This document shows positions 9,758-18,735 of a stretch of DNA of 64,000 bases, piece after piece. The stretch comes from JANRKB01 sp033763695 (lineage in GTDB: Bacteria > Planctomycetota > Phycisphaerae > Phycisphaerales > UBA1924). The number at the start of each line of letters is the position of its first letter. The first letter of the stretch is position 1. The notes under the pieces are model-generated. The model made no database searches, was not told where the DNA came from, and saw only the letters and a program-made list of their open reading frames with translations. The stretch spans positions 16,615 through 80,614 of the forward strand of contig JANRKB010000020.1 of the NCBI GenBank assembly GCA_033763695.1, given 5' to 3'. The position numbers were made by a program, and so were the translations under genes.

Positions 9758-9813
9758 GCGGATGAAACTCCTCGGCGAAATCGTAGCAAACGCGGGCGGC
9801 GGATGAGCGACGC

Positions 9814-9871
9814 CGCAAAGACCGAACACAGAGGACACGGAGAAAAGGCAGAGAGCAGAAAGAGGGTGGAA
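9814..9871. repeat. Purine-rich dispersed-type repeat (ACACAGAGGACACGGAG)
   Basis: The purine-rich run ACCGAACACAGAGGACACGG, then AGAAAAGGCAGAGAG, lies between ggt and the peptidase gene. From memory, similar CTGTGT-type sequences occur scattered between genes in several planctomycete and other environmental genomes. It creates spurious open frames on the opposite strand. Confidence 0.4.
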
Positions 9872-9924
9872 GATGATGCAAGAATCCGATGCCCGATTGT
9901 TGCGTTGCTCACCATTCCAACGGG

Positions 9925-11733
9925 TCACTTCCCCGCGGGCTTGCCGCCCTTTCGCGGGTCGCTCGCCGCGTCCCACTTCATCCCCTCCACCTTGCTCGTG
10001 CGGATCACCTGCACCGCCGACGCGCCGCGGGTCGTGATCGTGTGCCCGAGTTTCTTGAGGTCCGCCTCGGCGTCGCCGCTGCGCAGCGGGCGTTCCAGTT
10101 CCAGTTCGTCGGGCGTCCACTGATGGTGCATCCGTGGCAGCCCCACCGCCTGTGCCGCGCTCACGTCCCACATCATCACGTTCAACGCCGCCTGCAGCGT
10201 GCCGCTGATGATGCGCGGCCCGCCGGAGGCCCCCACCACCAGCGTGACGTTGCTCGCGTTCCTGTCGGGCGGGCCGTCGAGCGCGATCGTCGGCGACATG
10301 CTCGAGAGCGGGCGCTTGCCCGGTGCCGGCAGGTTGCGTTCGTCCTGAGCCAGGCCGAAGGCGTTGACCGTGCCGCGGCGCGTGAGGAAGTCGTCCATCT
10401 GGTTGTTGAGGACGAAGCCGTAGCCCCGCACGTCCAAGAGCGAGCCAAAGAGCAGGTTGACCGTCTCGGTGCAGGCCACTGCGTTGCCCGCGGCATCGAC
10501 CACCGAGAAGTGACTCGTGCCGTGGTCGTCGGGCATCGCGGCGGGCGCGGGAGCCTCAAGCCGCATGCCGTAAGTGTCGTGGGCGAAGGTGCGCGTCGGG
10601 TCGAGGGACTGCGCGCGGCGGGCGAGCATGTCGCGGTCGAGCAACTCACGCAGCGGCACGTGGACCTTGGCCGGGTCGCCGAGAAACCGCGCGCGATCGG
10701 CAAAGGCGTGCTTGGAGACTTCCGCAAGCAAGTGCAGGTACGTCCCCGAGTCGTGCCCGGCGTTGAGGCTCGCGATCGTCATATCGCGGCGGGCGTCGAG
10801 CGTCGCGAAGGTCTGGGCCAGCACGATGCCGCCCGACGACGGCGGAGGAAAGGTCAGGATCGCGCGCCCGCCGAATGACGTCGCAAGCGGCTCCATCGTC
10901 GAGACCGTGAACGACGCGAGATCTGCCATCGTCATCGCGCCGCCATCGCGCGTGATCGACTCGACGATCGCCCGCGCGATTTCGCCGCGATAGAAGACGT
11001 CTCGCCCCTGCGCGGCGATGAGTTCCAGCGTGCGCGCCTGCTCGGGGCTGGTGATGCGATCGCCGACCGCACGCGTGCCGCGGGCGGCGTAGGTCTCCCA
11101 CACGAGCGGGAAGCGCTCGGCGGCTTTCGAATGCGCCGCAATCCACTTCGTCGCGTCGCTGGCCGCGTCGACGTATGCCTTGTCTGCGATGAAGCCATCG
11201 CGTGCCGCGCGGATCGCGGGCGCCAGCACCTCCTCACGAGGCATGGTGCCGAAGCGCTCGAGCGCAGCGAGCAACCCCGCGACCGTGCCGGGGATCGCGA
11301 CCGCGTGGGCTCCCTTGGTGCTGCTGTCCGGGTCGGGACGCCCCGCGGCAATGTTGGCCGCGTCCAGCTTCTCGTAGTAGTCGCTCGTCATGCAGGCCGG
11401 AGCCTGCTCGCGATAGTTCAGCGCGACATTCAGCGCGCGACCCGGGTTCTTCGGGTCCTCGCGCAGGTGGATGAGCATGAAGCCCCCGCCGCCGATGCCG
11501 CACGAGAACGGCCGCACCACGCTGAGCGTGAAGCTCGTCGCGACCGCGGCGTCGACCGCGTTGCCGCCCGCCGCCAGAATCTCCGCCCCCGCCTGCGACG
11601 CGAGTTCATGGTCGGCGGCGACGGCATAGGTGGCGTAGTCCACCCGGGCCGGCGCTTGGCACGTAAGCGACGCGACACACACCGCCACGGCCAGCCGGAT
11701 CGTCACTTTTCTGAGCGAACTCTGTAGAAGCAT
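9925..11733 (-). CDS. ggt: Gamma-glutamyltransferase, secreted
   Basis: N-terminal nucleophile hydrolase that hydrolyses or transfers the gamma-glutamyl group of glutathione. It is 602 aa from ATG 11733. Residues 1-32 look like a signal peptide (IRLAVAVCVASLTCQAPA), followed by DHELASQAGAEILAAGGNAV. The autocleavage/catalytic Thr lies in DDHGTSHFSVVDAAGN (about 390), with downstream LNNQMDDF, RPLSSMSPTIAL and GASGGPRIISGT typical of the small subunit. An in-frame TTG three codons upstream is less likely. TACATT ends 7 nt before the ATG and there is no Shine-Dalgarno, so the mRNA may be leaderless. Likely periplasmic. Confidence 0.95.
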   Translation of the reverse strand: MLLQSSLRKVTIRLAVAVCVASLTCQAPARVDYATYAVAADHELASQAGAEILAAGGNAVDAAVATSFTLSVVRPFSCGIGGGGFMLIHLREDPKNPGRALNVALNYREQAPACMTSDYYEKLDAANIAAGRPDPDSSTKGAHAVAIPGTVAGLLAALERFGTMPREEVLAPAIRAARDGFIADKAYVDAASDATKWIAAHSKAAERFPLVWETYAARGTRAVGDRITSPEQARTLELIAAQGRDVFYRGEIARAIVESITRDGGAMTMADLASFTVSTMEPLATSFGGRAILTFPPPSSGGIVLAQTFATLDARRDMTIASLNAGHDSGTYLHLLAEVSKHAFADRARFLGDPAKVHVPLRELLDRDMLARRAQSLDPTRTFAHDTYGMRLEAPAPAAMPDDHGTSHFSVVDAAGNAVACTETVNLLFGSLLDVRGYGFVLNNQMDDFLTRRGTVNAFGLAQDERNLPAPGKRPLSSMSPTIALDGPPDRNASNVTLVVGASGGPRIISGTLQAALNVMMWDVSAAQAVGLPRMHHQWTPDELELERPLRSGDAEADLKKLGHTITTRGASAVQVIRTSKVEGMKWDAASDPRKGGKPAGK

Positions 11734-11740
11734 GCCGGAC

Positions 11741-11746
11741 AATGTA
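11741..11746 (-). promoter_or_regulatory. TANNNT -10-like element just upstream of ggt
   Basis: On the minus strand TACATT ends 7 nt before the ggt ATG, which has no Shine-Dalgarno. It fits a leaderless transcript. Confidence 0.35.
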
Positions 11747-11836
11747 CCCGGCTTGGCGACTTCGCACTACGCTTTGCGGCGGATCTCGCACGCAATGCAT
11801 GGGCCGCGAGAAGCAGGCACGCAGCGGACACTCGGC

Positions 11837-13231
11837 ATGGACCACTTCACCTACGAATCCGGAGTGCTGCACGCCGACGGCGTGAGCGTCGAACGCATCG
11901 CCGATGAGTTCGGCACGCCCACGTACGTCTACTCCGCCGAAACGATCCGCAACCACGTGCACGGCCTGACCGCCGCCTTCGCCGCGCTGCGACCGACGAT
12001 CTGCTATGCCGTGAAGGCGTGCAGCAACTTGGAAATCTTGCGTCTGATCGGCTCGCTCGGCCTCGGCATGGACGTCGTGAGCGGCGGCGAACTCGAACGC
12101 GCCTGGCTCGCGGGCGTGCCGATGTCACGCATCGTCTTCGCGGGCGTCGGCAAGGGCGACGATGAGATCCGTGCCGCGCTCGACGGCAGATTCAGCCCGC
12201 TGTGCAACACGTCCGTGATTCGCGATGGCGCGCCCGGGCGCGATGCCGCAGCCCTCGCGTCGCGCGGGCCGGTCGCGTGCTTCAACGTCGAAAGCGAAGA
12301 GGAACTCGAAGTGCTCGCGGCGATCGCCGCGGAGGTCTTCCAGAACTCGGGTCAGCGTGCCGTCGCCGCGCTGCGCGTCAATCCTGATGTCGACGCGCAC
12401 ACCCACGCGTACACGACCACCGGCAAGGCGGAGAACAAGTTCGGCGTGCCGATCGAGCACGCCGCCAGCATCTTTAAGCGTTTCGGCCCCGGCAGTGAGC
12501 ACGCGGCGTCGCTGGACTTGTGCGGCGTGCACATGCACCTCGGCTCACCGATCTACACGACCGCGCCCTATGTCGAGGCGATCAAGAAACTGCTTTCGCT
12601 CCTCGACGCGCTCGCCGCCCAGGGCACGCCCGCCAAGAACCTCGATATCGGCGGCGGGTTCGGCGCGGACTACCAGACGGGCCGCACGCCCAGTTTCGCC
12701 CAGTACGCGCAGGCGATCGTGCCGCTGCTGAAGGATCGCGTCGACGCGGGGCTGAAGATCGTCATGGAACCGGGCCGCACGATCGTCGCCAACGCCGGCG
12801 TGTTGCTCACGCGAGTTCGCTACGTCAAACGCGGCAGCGCCAAAACCTTCCTCGTGTGCGACGCCGGCATGAACGCATTGATCCGCCCGAGCCTCTACTC
12901 GGCGTTCCATTTCATTTGGCCGGTGCGCGTCACGCACGAGTTCCTGCCGCCCCGCCGCGAAGAACGCATGCCCATGCCCAGCCTCACGCCCTGCGACGTG
13001 GTCGGACCGATCTGCGAGAGCGGCGACTTCCTCGCCAAGGACCGCCCGCTGCCGCCGGTGAAACGCGGCGATGTGCTCGCGGTCTTCAGCGCCGGCGCGT
13101 ACGGCATGTCGATGGCGTCAACGTACAACGATCAGCCTCTGCCCGCCGAGGTGCTCGTCACCGGCGAGACGGCGGAACTCATCCGCCCACGCGGCACGAT
13201 CGCTGAGCACGTCCGACACGAACTGGACTGA
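11837..13231 (+). CDS. lysA: Diaminopimelate decarboxylase
   Basis: PLP enzyme converting meso-diaminopimelate to lysine. It is 464 aa from ATG 11837 (MDHFTYESGVLHADGVS); the frame is open to 11732, but those residues are not family-like and would overlap divergent ggt. The PLP lysine lies in ICYAVKACSN. Other motifs are MDVVSGGELERA, GVHMHLGSPI, NLDIGGGFG, MEPGRTIVANAG and the substrate-binding CDVVGPICESGDFLAKDR near the C-terminus. No clear Shine-Dalgarno. It converges on the PEP-CTERM-type gene, with an intrinsic terminator between. Confidence 0.96.
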   Translation: MDHFTYESGVLHADGVSVERIADEFGTPTYVYSAETIRNHVHGLTAAFAALRPTICYAVKACSNLEILRLIGSLGLGMDVVSGGELERAWLAGVPMSRIVFAGVGKGDDEIRAALDGRFSPLCNTSVIRDGAPGRDAAALASRGPVACFNVESEEELEVLAAIAAEVFQNSGQRAVAALRVNPDVDAHTHAYTTTGKAENKFGVPIEHAASIFKRFGPGSEHAASLDLCGVHMHLGSPIYTTAPYVEAIKKLLSLLDALAAQGTPAKNLDIGGGFGADYQTGRTPSFAQYAQAIVPLLKDRVDAGLKIVMEPGRTIVANAGVLLTRVRYVKRGSAKTFLVCDAGMNALIRPSLYSAFHFIWPVRVTHEFLPPRREERMPMPSLTPCDVVGPICESGDFLAKDRPLPPVKRGDVLAVFSAGAYGMSMASTYNDQPLPAEVLVTGETAELIRPRGTIAEHVRHELD

Positions 13232-13264
13232 CCCCCGCCAATACGTTGCCGAGCCCAAAAACAA

Positions 13265-13291
13265 CACCCCCGTCGAGATCCGACGGGGGTG
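13265..13291 (-). terminator. Intrinsic terminator (minus strand, possibly bidirectional)
   Basis: A perfect 11-bp stem CACCCCCGTCG / CGACGGGGGTG with a 5-nt loop. On the minus strand it is followed by TTGTTTTTGG, a good U-tract, so it ends the PEP-CTERM-type gene. On the plus strand, after lysA, the U-run is weaker. Confidence 0.85.
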
Positions 13292-13348
13292 AGTGAATAC
13301 ATCATTTTCCGCGTAGAAACGGTATTCGACAATGGGAACCGCAATCAC

Positions 13349-14026
13349 TTAGCGACGACGACGGCCAGCGACCAGACCGCCGAGGCCGACGAGGGCCAGC
13401 GTGCCGGGCGACGGGATCAGCGTGTACGCCACGTAGTTGCCTGCGGTCGACTCGGTGCCCCAACCCGGGGTCGCCGGACCGGCGACGCTGAGGTGATCGA
13501 CGCCCGGGGGGTTTCCGACGTCGCCCGTCGTCATCACATCAAAGTAGATCGTGCTGCCGTTAGCGACCATGCCCAGATCGGCGAGGTTGATCGTGTACTT
13601 GATCGTGCCGATCGCGGCGAGGCTGCGGTCAATGGCGACGGTGTTGGTCTGGTTCCAGCCGCCGGTGTCGCGCCAGGTCTGGGCGAACGAATCGGGGTTC
13701 TGGTCAACCCACGAACCGATGAAGGCGTCGTTCAGGCGGCCATTGGTGTTGATCGAGCGGCCCCACGGATTGTCAGCACGGCCGCTGGCGTTCCCATTGA
13801 TGTCGAACATGAACAGGTACTTGCCCCAAGTCGTGGCCGACACGTTGCCGTTCAGATTCAGCGTGATCGACAGCGTCGTCGCCGTGTTGCTGAGGGTGAC
13901 GCTGCGGATGTCGAGGTGGCCGAAGCTGTTGTCAAACAGATCGCCAACCGCGTCGTTGTACGTCTGGGCCGCGGAAGCCGCGCCCGTCGCCGCCACGAGG
14001 GCGGCCAGAGCCATCATCTTCTTCAT
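13349..14026 (-). CDS. Secreted protein with PEP-CTERM-like sorting tail
   Basis: 225 aa. A Sec signal peptide (MKKMMALAALVAATGAASA) is followed by a beta-rich domain of about 170 residues with a DOMON/dystroglycan-like feel (YLFMFDINGNASG, YTINLADLGM). The C-terminus PSPGTLALVGLGGL + VAGRRRR has the proline, hydrophobic helix and Arg-cluster layout of PEP-CTERM substrates, with PSP replacing PEP. Such tails direct export and exosortase processing; no exosortase gene is in the window. AGAGGAG lies 6 nt before the ATG. It has a predicted promoter at 14135-14163 and the terminator at 13265-13291, so it is probably monocistronic. Confidence 0.85.
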   Translation of the reverse strand: MKKMMALAALVAATGAASAAQTYNDAVGDLFDNSFGHLDIRSVTLSNTATTLSITLNLNGNVSATTWGKYLFMFDINGNASGRADNPWGRSINTNGRLNDAFIGSWVDQNPDSFAQTWRDTGGWNQTNTVAIDRSLAAIGTIKYTINLADLGMVANGSTIYFDVMTTGDVGNPPGVDHLSVAGPATPGWGTESTAGNYVAYTLIPSPGTLALVGLGGLVAGRRRR

Positions 14027-14134
14027 CTGTCTTCTCCTCTGTCAAACAATGAAAACGACACACCGACCGCTGTGCGGATTACAACGCATCGGTGACAACT
14101 GGTCCCCCCGGGGCGTCACGGCCTCGGTATTTCC

Positions 14135-14163
14135 ATAGTAAATGCTCCTTGCTGTCGAAGCAA
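14135..14163 (-). promoter_or_regulatory. Predicted promoter of the PEP-CTERM-type gene
   Basis: Minus strand: -35-like TTGCTT (14163-14158), 17-nt spacer, -10-like TACTAT (14140-14135). It gives a leader of roughly 100 nt before the ATG at 14026. Confidence 0.4.
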
Positions 14164-14288
14164 GACTCTTGTGGAACGTTCCTGCATTCTGATGCTTCTC
14201 GGGCCGCCGACGCCGATCTGTTTGTATTTCGGAAGGATATCTGACGAAGTTGATCCAGCCAAGCCACGCAGTCTTGCCCCGCCGTCAA

Positions 14289-15491
14289 TCAATAGAAGTC
14301 GCCCGTCCAAGGCATGCCGCCCGGGAAGACAGCCGCGGCGTCGTGAATCGCCTCGTCTCCCGCCTCGGCAAGCCCACCAAGCACAAGCCCCTGCACGCTC
14401 TGAAGGCCCGTCAGAAGCGGTGCCAACCCACGCACATCGATACGGATCGCACCGTCGCCGCCGCGCTCGGCAACAGCCTTGCCATCGCGCACGCGCAGCA
14501 CCCATCGCCCGTGGTTCGCGTCCAGCAACGGGTCGTTGACGTCGAGCGAGATCTCCGCCGCAACGCCGCGCGGCCAGCCGCGCAGTTCCATCGCCCGCTT
14601 CACGTCCAGCACGCGGAACATCCAGAACTCGTGATGCTTGATCTCAAACGACTGCTGCGGCAGAAGCATCAGCGCCGGATGATGCGGCCCCGCATGAAAC
14701 GTCGCCGTATCGGCCATCATCGCAAAGTCCGCCAAGAACCCCAGCAACCGCCGATACGCGGACGCCGACAGCCCGCAGAAGTCACTCAGTGCCAGATCCA
14801 TCTTGCCGTTGTCTTTTCGCTTCTGATTCATGAACAGATAGCCGTCGATGCGGCCACTCGCATCGCGCGTCGCAAACCCGGTGTACACGGCATCACGCCA
14901 CTTGCGGATGCGATTCCAGATGTAGTCGCCGCGTGCCAGCGTGCCATCGTGCCGCGGCGCGTGCGCCTCGTAGCACGCCTTCACCTCCGGCAAATCTGCA
15001 TCACTGATCGGCGTGATTGGCGTGCCGCGTTCGCGCAGCCCGAGTTGCCCAAGCTTGAGCGTGATCGCGCAGCGATCGCCGGCCTGTTCAAACCCGACCT
15101 GGCGATACAGCGCCTGCGTCGAGGCATACAAGCCTGCCAGCGGCCAGCCGTCGGCCGCGGCCTGAATCATGCTTTCACGCATCATGCGCAGCGCAAAGCC
15201 CTGGCCGCGACTCTCCGGCCCGACCGCGACGCCAGCGACGCCCAGCATCGGCACCCGCGCACCGCCGAGATACACGCCCATCGGGATCCGCAGCATGCAC
15301 GCGGGAATCGGCGGCACGCCGGGGCGCGCATCGCGCAACACACGCAGATTGTCGACGCCCCCCGCGGCGATCCATTCCCGACAGCCCGGCAGATCGCCGC
15401 CGAAGGCCAGGCTCACCAGCCGCGCAACCACCTCGGTCTCGGCTGGATCGGTGATGGTCGAGAGTGTGACGGCGTTTGCGGCGTGCGACAT
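14289..15491 (-). CDS. Eis-like GNAT N-acetyltransferase
   Basis: About 400 aa from ATG 15491 (MSHAANAVTLST); the frame is open upstream but crosses the divergent neighbour. The N-terminal GNAT domain has the acetyl-CoA-binding loop VAVGPESRGQGFALRMM near residue 90. A second GNAT-like half follows, then a C-terminal SCP2-type lid domain (ISLDVNDPLLDANHGRWVLR). This three-part layout and length match the Eis family, which acetylates aminoglycosides or polyamines. The substrate here is unknown. It shares a 73-nt divergent region with the 15565 gene. Confidence 0.85.
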   Translation of the reverse strand: MSHAANAVTLSTITDPAETEVVARLVSLAFGGDLPGCREWIAAGGVDNLRVLRDARPGVPPIPACMLRIPMGVYLGGARVPMLGVAGVAVGPESRGQGFALRMMRESMIQAAADGWPLAGLYASTQALYRQVGFEQAGDRCAITLKLGQLGLRERGTPITPISDADLPEVKACYEAHAPRHDGTLARGDYIWNRIRKWRDAVYTGFATRDASGRIDGYLFMNQKRKDNGKMDLALSDFCGLSASAYRRLLGFLADFAMMADTATFHAGPHHPALMLLPQQSFEIKHHEFWMFRVLDVKRAMELRGWPRGVAAEISLDVNDPLLDANHGRWVLRVRDGKAVAERGGDGAIRIDVRGLAPLLTGLQSVQGLVLGGLAEAGDEAIHDAAAVFPGGMPWTGDFY

Positions 15492-15549
15492 GGCGAGATC
15501 GTTGGGGGAGTCGGACCAAAATGCGAGAGCGCGGCAGCGTGCCGCGGCG

Positions 15550-15555
15550 TATGCT
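15550..15555 (+). promoter_or_regulatory. TANNNT element ahead of the 15565 gene
   Basis: TATGCT ends 9 nt before the ATG at 15565; no Shine-Dalgarno. Possible near-leaderless start. Confidence 0.25.
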
Positions 15556-15564
15556 TTCACCACG

Positions 15565-16011
15565 ATGATTACGCCCTCCCCCACCACCAAGATCGATCCG
15601 ACGCTCGCCCGTGGCACCTGCCTCGACATCGTCGCCGCGAGCGCCACCAAGCCCGGCCACATCGTCTTCGGCGTGCCCAACACCAACTACGAACTCCACC
15701 TGCAGCCCACGCAGAACGTGCAGCCCGCAGGAATCGACAAGCGCCTCATCGGATCCATCAAGGCCCAGGCCCGTCGCCTCGACCTCGTCCGCACCGGCGG
15801 CCGCTACATCGAGCCGGTCTTCGGTCGTCCGCGTCGCGTGCAGGGCAGCGTCGTCTCGGTTGATTCGGCGCAGAATGTCGTCGTCGTCAACGCGGGCGTG
15901 CCGATCGCGCTCACGCTCACCGACCCGCGCCAGCAGGCGTCGCAGTTTGAGGCCGGCCAGATCGTCTCGTGCGACGTCCACGACGGCGCGACGTTCACGC
16001 CCAAGATGTGA
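15565..16011 (+). CDS. Hypothetical protein, 148 aa
   Basis: I do not recognise this family. From ATG 15565 it reads MITPSPTTKIDPTLARGT and continues as a compact beta-rich protein with repeated valine strands (RVQGSVVSVDSAQNVVVVNA, then GQIVSCDVHDGATFTP) that could form an OB- or barrel-like fold. There are no signal peptide, membrane segment or catalytic motif. Codon use matches its neighbours, and the long valine/threonine-rich strands with few rare codons support a real gene. The frame is open further upstream, but that part overlaps the divergent acetyltransferase gene. Confidence 0.7.
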   Translation: MITPSPTTKIDPTLARGTCLDIVAASATKPGHIVFGVPNTNYELHLQPTQNVQPAGIDKRLIGSIKAQARRLDLVRTGGRYIEPVFGRPRRVQGSVVSVDSAQNVVVVNAGVPIALTLTDPRQQASQFEAGQIVSCDVHDGATFTPKM

Positions 16012-16059
16012 ATCCACTCGCCCGGTTCGCGAGATTCAGCCCACCGCAGCCCGCAGTGA

Positions 16060-16899
16060 TCACACTCCATCAAGACCGCCGAAGCGGCGCGAGCGGCCCG
16101 CGTACGCGCGGATCGCCTCGTGAAGACGCTCGGGGCCGAAGTCCGGCCACAGCACATCCGTGACGTACAGCTCGGCGTATGAAATCTGCCACAGCAGGAA
16201 GTTGCTCACCCGCATCTCGCCCGCCGTACGGATGAGCAAGTCCGGGTCGGGCAAGCCGCCGGTGTAGAGCCGACGCGAGATGCTTGCTTCGTCGATCTCG
16301 CTCGCCGCGAGCGTTCCCGCGGCCACGTCCCGCGCGATCCCGCGCATCGCATCCACCAGCTCGCTGCGCCCGCCGTAGTTGATCGCGAGGCAGAACGTCG
16401 TGCCCGGGCAATGCGCCGTCGCGGCCGTCAGTTCATCAATCGCGTCCAGCACGCCCTGCGGCAGGCCCTCGCGCCGCCCGACCATGCGAAAGCGGATGTT
16501 GTTCGCAAGCAGGTGCTCACGCTGCGATTTGCAGTACGCGATGCACAGCTCCATCAACGCATCCACTTCATCGCGCGGCCGCTTCCAGTTCTCCACGCTG
16601 AACGAATACAGCGTGATCACCTCAACGCCGAGCTTGGAGCAGTGCGCCACCAAGTCCTTGGCAACTTCGCTTCCCTGCGCGTGCCCGAAGTTTCGCGGCA
16701 TGCCGCGTTCGGCGGCCCAGCGCCCGTTGCCGTCCATGATGATCGCAATGTGTCGTGGCAAACGCCCCGGATGCACATCCGGCAGATGCAGCAGTGGCTC
16801 GGCCCCCGGGCAGCGTTCGCTCACACGCCGCGCCGCGGCCAGCACCTCCGCGCTGAACGCTGGTGCCGCGAGACTCGGGTTATGCGTCGCCGGTGTCAT
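16060..16899 (-). CDS. uppS: Isoprenyl transferase (undecaprenyl diphosphate synthase)
   Basis: cis-Prenyltransferase making the C55 carrier lipid for the cell wall. It is 279 aa, with an extra ~45 residues before the core. The core has HIAIIMDGNGRWAAERG (catalytic Asp and phosphate-binding region), FGHAQGSEV, YSFSVENWKRP, AINYGGRSELVDA and DPDLLIRTAGEMRVSNFLLW (the usual RTSGE reads RTAGE). The ATG overlaps the purA stop (ATGA), so the two are translationally coupled. Confidence 0.95.
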   Translation of the reverse strand: MTPATHNPSLAAPAFSAEVLAAARRVSERCPGAEPLLHLPDVHPGRLPRHIAIIMDGNGRWAAERGMPRNFGHAQGSEVAKDLVAHCSKLGVEVITLYSFSVENWKRPRDEVDALMELCIAYCKSQREHLLANNIRFRMVGRREGLPQGVLDAIDELTAATAHCPGTTFCLAINYGGRSELVDAMRGIARDVAAGTLAASEIDEASISRRLYTGGLPDPDLLIRTAGEMRVSNFLLWQISYAELYVTDVLWPDFGPERLHEAIRAYAGRSRRFGGLDGV

Positions 16900-18302
16900 T
16901 GCAGGATGGTCTGTTCGCGATCCGGGCCGACGCTGAGCAGCATGGCGGGCACGCCGAGCGACTTCTCGATGAAGTCGATGTAACGACGGCAGTTGTCGGG
17001 CAGTTCGTCCCGACGCCGCGCCGCCGATACCTCATCGCCGTACCCGGGTAGTTCGGTGAAGATCGGCGTGGCTTTCGCCAGATCATGCGCATCAGCGATG
17101 AATCGCTCGGTGCGCTTGCCGCGGACTTCGTACGCCGTGCAGACCTTGATCGTCTCAAAGCCCGCGAGCACGTCGAGCATCATCAGCGAGACCGAGGTGA
17201 TGCCATTGAGCATCGCCGCGTACTTGAGCGCGACCAGATCCAGCCAGCCGACGCGCCGCGGCCGCCCGGTGGTCGTGCCATACTCGCGGCCGCGCTCGCG
17301 GATGCGATGCGCCGTCGCGTCGGTCAGTTCCGTCGGCATCGGCCCACCGCCGACGCGCGTGGTGTACGCCTTCATCACGCCGACGGTGCGACCCAGTCGC
17401 TGCACCGGGATGCCCGCGCCGGTGCCGATGCCCGCGACCGCCACCGACGAGCCGGTGACGAACGGGAACGTGCCGTGGTCGACGTCGAGCAGCGTGCCGT
17501 TGGCGCTCTCAAAGAGCATCCGCTTGCCGCTGTTGAGCAGGCCGTGCAGCAGATACGTCGTGTCGGTGATGCTCGGACGCAGCCGCTCGCCCGCGGCCAA
17601 CGCAAACTCCAGCAGTGCGGCTTCGTTCAGCGCGTCCTTCACGTCCGCCAGTCCGCTCATCTCGCGGAAGAGCGGCGCCTTGGTCGCGATCGCGATCCCG
17701 ATCTTCTCTTTGAGCACATCGGGACGGAGCAGGTCGCCGATCCGAATCGCCGCGGCACGCTGCACCTTGTCGGAATACGCCGGCCCAATGCCGCGCTTGG
17801 TCGTGCCGATCTCCGCGACGCTTCCTGCGCCCTCGGCCTCAGTGCGAACCTTGCCCAGCAGCGCCTCGCGCAACTGATCCTCGGCCTTGTGATACGGCAT
17901 GACGACGTGGGCGCGATCCGAAATCAACAGCCCGCCCGTCGAGATGCCGCGGGACGTGAGAGCATCGATTTCATTGATCAGTGCAGCAGGGTCCACCACC
18001 ACGCCGTTGCCAACAACCGCGAGTTTCGACGGGTACAAGATGCCCGACGGGATCAGGTGCAGCGAATACCGCTGTCCCTGCACGACGACAGAGTGTCCGG
18101 CGTTCGCGCCGCCGTTGAACCGCACCACCGCATCATGCTGCGCCGCGAGCAGGTCCACCACCTTGCCCTTGCCCTCATCGCCCCACTGCAAGCCGACGAC
18201 GGCAGAACACTGGGCGTTTGGGTTATCCGGCAAGGGGGCGATCGCACTGGCCTTGGCCGTGTCGGGCGCGCTGGGGGAGGGCACGTCGTGGGTGGCGGGC
18301 AT
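16896..18302 (-). CDS. purA: Adenylosuccinate synthetase
   Basis: GTP-dependent first committed step from IMP to AMP. It is 468 aa. The core motifs are VVGLQWGDEGKGKVVDLLA (P-loop-like), GGANAGHSVVV, TTKRGIGPAYSDK and TTGRPRRVGWLDLVALKYA. About 30 residues precede the usual start; with no Shine-Dalgarno in view the true start is uncertain. It overlaps uppS by 4 nt. Divergent from a small zinc-ribbon gene across 196 nt. Confidence 0.95.
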   Translation of the reverse strand: MPATHDVPSPSAPDTAKASAIAPLPDNPNAQCSAVVGLQWGDEGKGKVVDLLAAQHDAVVRFNGGANAGHSVVVQGQRYSLHLIPSGILYPSKLAVVGNGVVVDPAALINEIDALTSRGISTGGLLISDRAHVVMPYHKAEDQLREALLGKVRTEAEGAGSVAEIGTTKRGIGPAYSDKVQRAAAIRIGDLLRPDVLKEKIGIAIATKAPLFREMSGLADVKDALNEAALLEFALAAGERLRPSITDTTYLLHGLLNSGKRMLFESANGTLLDVDHGTFPFVTGSSVAVAGIGTGAGIPVQRLGRTVGVMKAYTTRVGGGPMPTELTDATAHRIRERGREYGTTTGRPRRVGWLDLVALKYAAMLNGITSVSLMMLDVLAGFETIKVCTAYEVRGKRTERFIADAHDLAKATPIFTELPGYGDEVSAARRRDELPDNCRRYIDFIEKSLGVPAMLLSVGPDREQTILQ

Positions 18303-18498
18303 GGGAGGCTCGTGGAGAGGATCGAGGCCGTGCGGCGCGAGGTGTTACAGGACCATCGCACCGACCCCAGAGCCTAGGACGTGTGGTCGTTGCCGTCTGT
18401 TCGGACGGTGCCGCGCGACACCCAGCGTGCGTGAGGCTCCTGAGTGTGAAGCTCGAGGCATTTCAGGACGATGAACGAGCGGTAGGCGTGGAGACACC

Positions 18499-18681
18499 AT
18501 GGCCGGAGAAGCCGTTCGCATCATGTGCCCGAACCTGACCTGTCGCAAGGTCCTGGCGGTGCCTCGCGCCGCCCGCGGCAAGACGGTCCGCTGCCGCAAC
18601 TGCGGCACGTGCATCCGCGTGCCCGCCGAAGGCTCCAAGGCGCAGCCCCCCGCCGCGGGCAAAGACCCCAAGGCGGCGTGA
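18499..18681 (+). CDS. Small zinc-ribbon protein (MJ0042-like), 60 aa
   Basis: Two cysteine pairs, CPNLTC and CRNCGTC, separated by about 20 residues with KVLAVPRAARGKTVR between. This is the layout of the MJ0042-type zinc ribbon common in planctomycete proteins. A Pro/Ala/Lys-rich tail follows. GGAG lies 6 nt before the ATG. The function is unknown; such ribbons can bind nucleic acid or protein. Divergent from purA. Confidence 0.75.
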   Translation: MAGEAVRIMCPNLTCRKVLAVPRAARGKTVRCRNCGTCIRVPAEGSKAQPPAAGKDPKAA

Positions 18682-18735
18682 CGCCGACACGCTCAATCAA
18701 ACAGTTGGATGATCGCTGGCAAGCGACGGACGTGC

